Origin: Chionis minor | Lineage: Eukaryota > Chordata > Aves > Charadriiformes > Chionididae | NCBI GenBank assembly: GCA_013398295.1 | Contig: VZSF01008843.1 | Span: forward strand, 429,217-493,216 | Direction: 5' to 3' | DNA: 64,000 nucleotides | Part shown: in pieces, positions 61,601 through 64,000 of the stretch | Numbering within the stretch: the first letter of the stretch is position 1 | How the letters are laid out: every line of letters begins with the position of its first letter | Translations under genes and position numbers: made by a program | Notes under the pieces: model-generated | The model's database searches: none | Told to the model about the DNA's origin: nothing | Seen by the model: only the letters and a program-made list of their open reading frames with translations

Positions 61601-64000
61601 ATCAGGTCACTAGTCAGCCCTTTCACCTGTAACGCTGGTATAATTTAAGCACCTCACAGAACATAGGAGTATGGTGTTACAGAATGGTTTTACAGGCCAA
61701 AGCCTGTGCAAATCGAACGAATCTGCGTAATCAGTTGATCTGTGCTGCACGCACTTACGTGGCTGCCAGAGAACAGGTTGCCACCACGCTGTGAATTGTT
61801 TGCCGTGTTCCTGCACAACGATATGCCTGTGGTGAGCTCTTCTCACCACACCTACTGATGACAGGTTTGGACTTTAATGTGAAACTTGGCTCTTTCACCT
61901 GAAACTTCAATCATTGTACATATAGGACATGTGTCTGATTAGAATGTTTCTGTGCAAGACACCATTTGACCATATCTATATGAATATATGAAGTCTTTAA
62001 CGTTACACTGTCCGCTGAAACTGCAAGCACAGTAGGTTTATGTTCCATCATCTATAGCAGCATATTTTTTAAGTGTCTGCACTGAAAATTAGATTAATAT
62101 CCTTTGTCAGGAGAAAAACAAATATTTAATATACAATTAATAAAATGTAATGTAATTTAAAATTAATCTATATAACCTAAATCACTTTGCAGAAAAATAA
62201 GGTGAAATTCTTGTTCATTTTTATTGCTGTAGCTTTTTCTTGAATTTTGAAGAAGAGCCTGTTAAAAAAGAGACTGAAGTGGCATGGAGTGATTCAGGAG
62301 GAAGACTACTCAGAACAATACTGGAAAAAAGGTTATGACATGAAATTAAAACCTAAAACTACCCTATTTCTTTAAAAGGAATAAGAGGTTTTATGTGCTC
62401 ATAGAAAAACTAATGATTCTGCATAAATTTAAGATTCTGTTGGATATTTTTCAACACAGAAATTCCCCCCACCTATTCCTTTAATTTACTTACAGGAATT
62501 CTCCTATCCCATGCTTTTTTTTTACATGAGGGAAAAAAACCAGGGCAACATAGGGTAAAGGTGTATGATTTCCAGAAACTTTGAAGATATAAAAAAAATC
62601 AAAGTCTCTTTCAAAATTTCCTTTAGGAAGTGTTTTGGGAAAATAAAACATATGCAGTTACTAAAAAATAAAATTGCTTGCTCACTGAATTATGTACAGA
62701 CATCAACAAAAATAATGTTAAATGTTAAATGAGAAAGGTATTGTAGAGGTAATATTAATGAATGGTAGTTATGTAATTTATTTTTTCAGGAAAAAATAAG
62801 TAGCCAGTTCAAATACTTTTATACATACATAGTTACATTTTGAAGGTCGTGGTATATTATTGGAGAGATTTTAAACACTCCACTAAAATATTTTATTGCT
62901 CATTGTGTGATAATTTTTTGGTGAAGTTTTTCACCATACTTCCCATTATTATATTTCAGTTTTTGGGGAAAGAAAATACCACCCCATTTTTTTGTCTAAA
63001 GTGCTGTTTTTTCATATTCATGATAGCGAACATCTATCTGTTTTTCAGTTGCAGAGAGAAAAGGAAAGCACATTTGTGTTCCTTGGTTCTTTCTGTTTCC
63101 TCCTTGAAAACCTAGAAGGGAAGTGCTCTGTTTGCTTTCTGAAGTAAACGTGATTGATGATCTGTCACAGGATATATGATATGACAGGAAGCCAACAACA
63201 AAAAAGTCTCATGAATCTATTTGTCCGTTTTGGTAGATGAATTTGTGAAAGTTAAGGTTGCAGAGGTACAGCCAGCTCTCCACTGCAGTGAACAGCAAAA
63301 CCCACTTCCCCTTAGAGGAAGAACTTTGGAACTGTTGCTGCTTAAATCAGTATTCAAAGCTAACTTTTAAAATGTACTTTACATGCGGCTGAACAAAGAG
63401 TGCTGATAATCACACCGGTACTGATCAGAAGCTGCCACTTCTTGTTTTCTGAAATACAGACGTCTTTACTGAGATTTTTTTTGTCAAATTCAAGTCACTG
63501 TGCATTTTCAGTAATTTAATCTGTGTTAAATAGTAATTACATCACCAATAATTTTGGTGACAAATGAATAAAAGACCATGTTTCTATAGCGATTGAGTAA
63601 AATTATGCTTCTGACCCAGAGGAAGGCAATGTAGCCCTATTAAAAAAAACTAAACAACAAATGAACAACTGCGGAAAAAAAACCCAACAAAAAGCAACAA
63701 AAAACCCAGAAGAGTGCACTGCTCTTATGAGGCTGGCTATTTTTCTGTGACACACGAGCACTGGTTTATACAGCAAACCATCTTTAGTATTCCATAGTGT
63801 AGAGGAAGATCGGACTGTTACAAGCCATCCTTTTTATAGGAGAAGAAAACAAGGCAGTATCAGGAATTAAGTTTGCCAAACCATACTTCATACCACAAAT
63901 AAACATTAGTGCTTATTCTTGTACCACTGAGATGTAACTGATTTAACTGGTACAAAAAACCCCCAAAACAACAAAACCCAAACAACAGTGTTTTCTCAAG
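58606..64000. other. AT-rich non-coding sequence, probable long intron or intergenic
   Basis: No exon with both splice sites and a known protein is recognised. The sequence is AT-rich with short homopolymers. A/C-interrupted tracts lie at about 63641-63708 and 63952-63988. If the island at 58.3-58.6 kb is a + strand first exon, this would be its first intron. Confidence 0.45.

Noticed and set aside
1..64000. CRISPR arrays, operons, bacterial mobile elements, tRNA or rRNA genes
   Set aside because: No regular spacer-repeat pattern, no prokaryotic gene layout, and no recognisable tRNA or rRNA. All gene structure is vertebrate.

Overview
The window is vertebrate nuclear DNA, almost certainly from a bird. 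It holds intron-rich genes with GT/AG splice sites, CpG-island promoters and a CR1-type LINE. The gene order matches the segment that in human lies at 1p34: GPBP1L1, CCDC17, NASP, AKR1A1, PRDX1. The assembly is imperfect. There are N runs at 4809-4820 and 17711-18244 and single Ns at 49308, 52262 and 52480. No bacterial, phage, CRISPR or other exotic system is present, and I found no convincing unknown system.

Layout, left to right. (1) 1-455: the last two coding exons of GPBP1L1 on +, with poly(A) signals at 481-500. (2) 2.9-5.4 kb: a compact, very GC-rich + strand gene that reads as CCDC17, interrupted by a short gap. (3) 6.3-18.4 kb: NASP on -, tail to tail with CCDC17. Fourteen coding exons were placed by hand and stay in one frame for 702 codons from the ATG in the exon at 17079-17129. 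Exon 1 is hidden in or beside the 534-bp gap in its CpG island. (4) 20.7-44.7 kb: AKR1A1 on -, eight coding exons giving a complete 327-residue aldo-keto reductase, plus a non-coding first exon in a CpG island near 44.7 kb. Its introns carry a degenerate CR1 LINE (24.8-26.6 kb) and older LINE fragments. (5) 48.6-56.6 kb: PRDX1 on +, with a TATA box in a CpG island, a non-coding exon 1 and five coding exons giving a complete 199-residue 2-Cys peroxiredoxin. (6) 56.6-64 kb: no coding exon recognised. A CpG island at 58.27-58.6 kb has a + strand donor, which by synteny could be the first exon of TESK2.

The genes are unrelated housekeeping neighbours: a vasculin-like transcription factor, a coiled-coil protein, a histone H1/H3 chaperone, a carbonyl reductase and a thiol peroxidase. 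AKR1A1 and PRDX1 are divergent, with promoters about 4 kb apart. AKR1A1 and NASP are head to tail, and an AKR1A1-side poly(A) signal lies only about 300 bp from the NASP start region.

Points most worth a second look: an apparently exact 217-bp copy of the PRDX1 promoter and exon 1 inside PRDX1 intron 2, bounded by single Ns and probably an assembly error; the failure to find MMACHC where mammalian synteny puts it; a tandem duplication in the skippable acidic exon of NASP; an exon-like reading between AKR1A1 and PRDX1; and two perfect inverted repeats near the AKR1A1 promoter.
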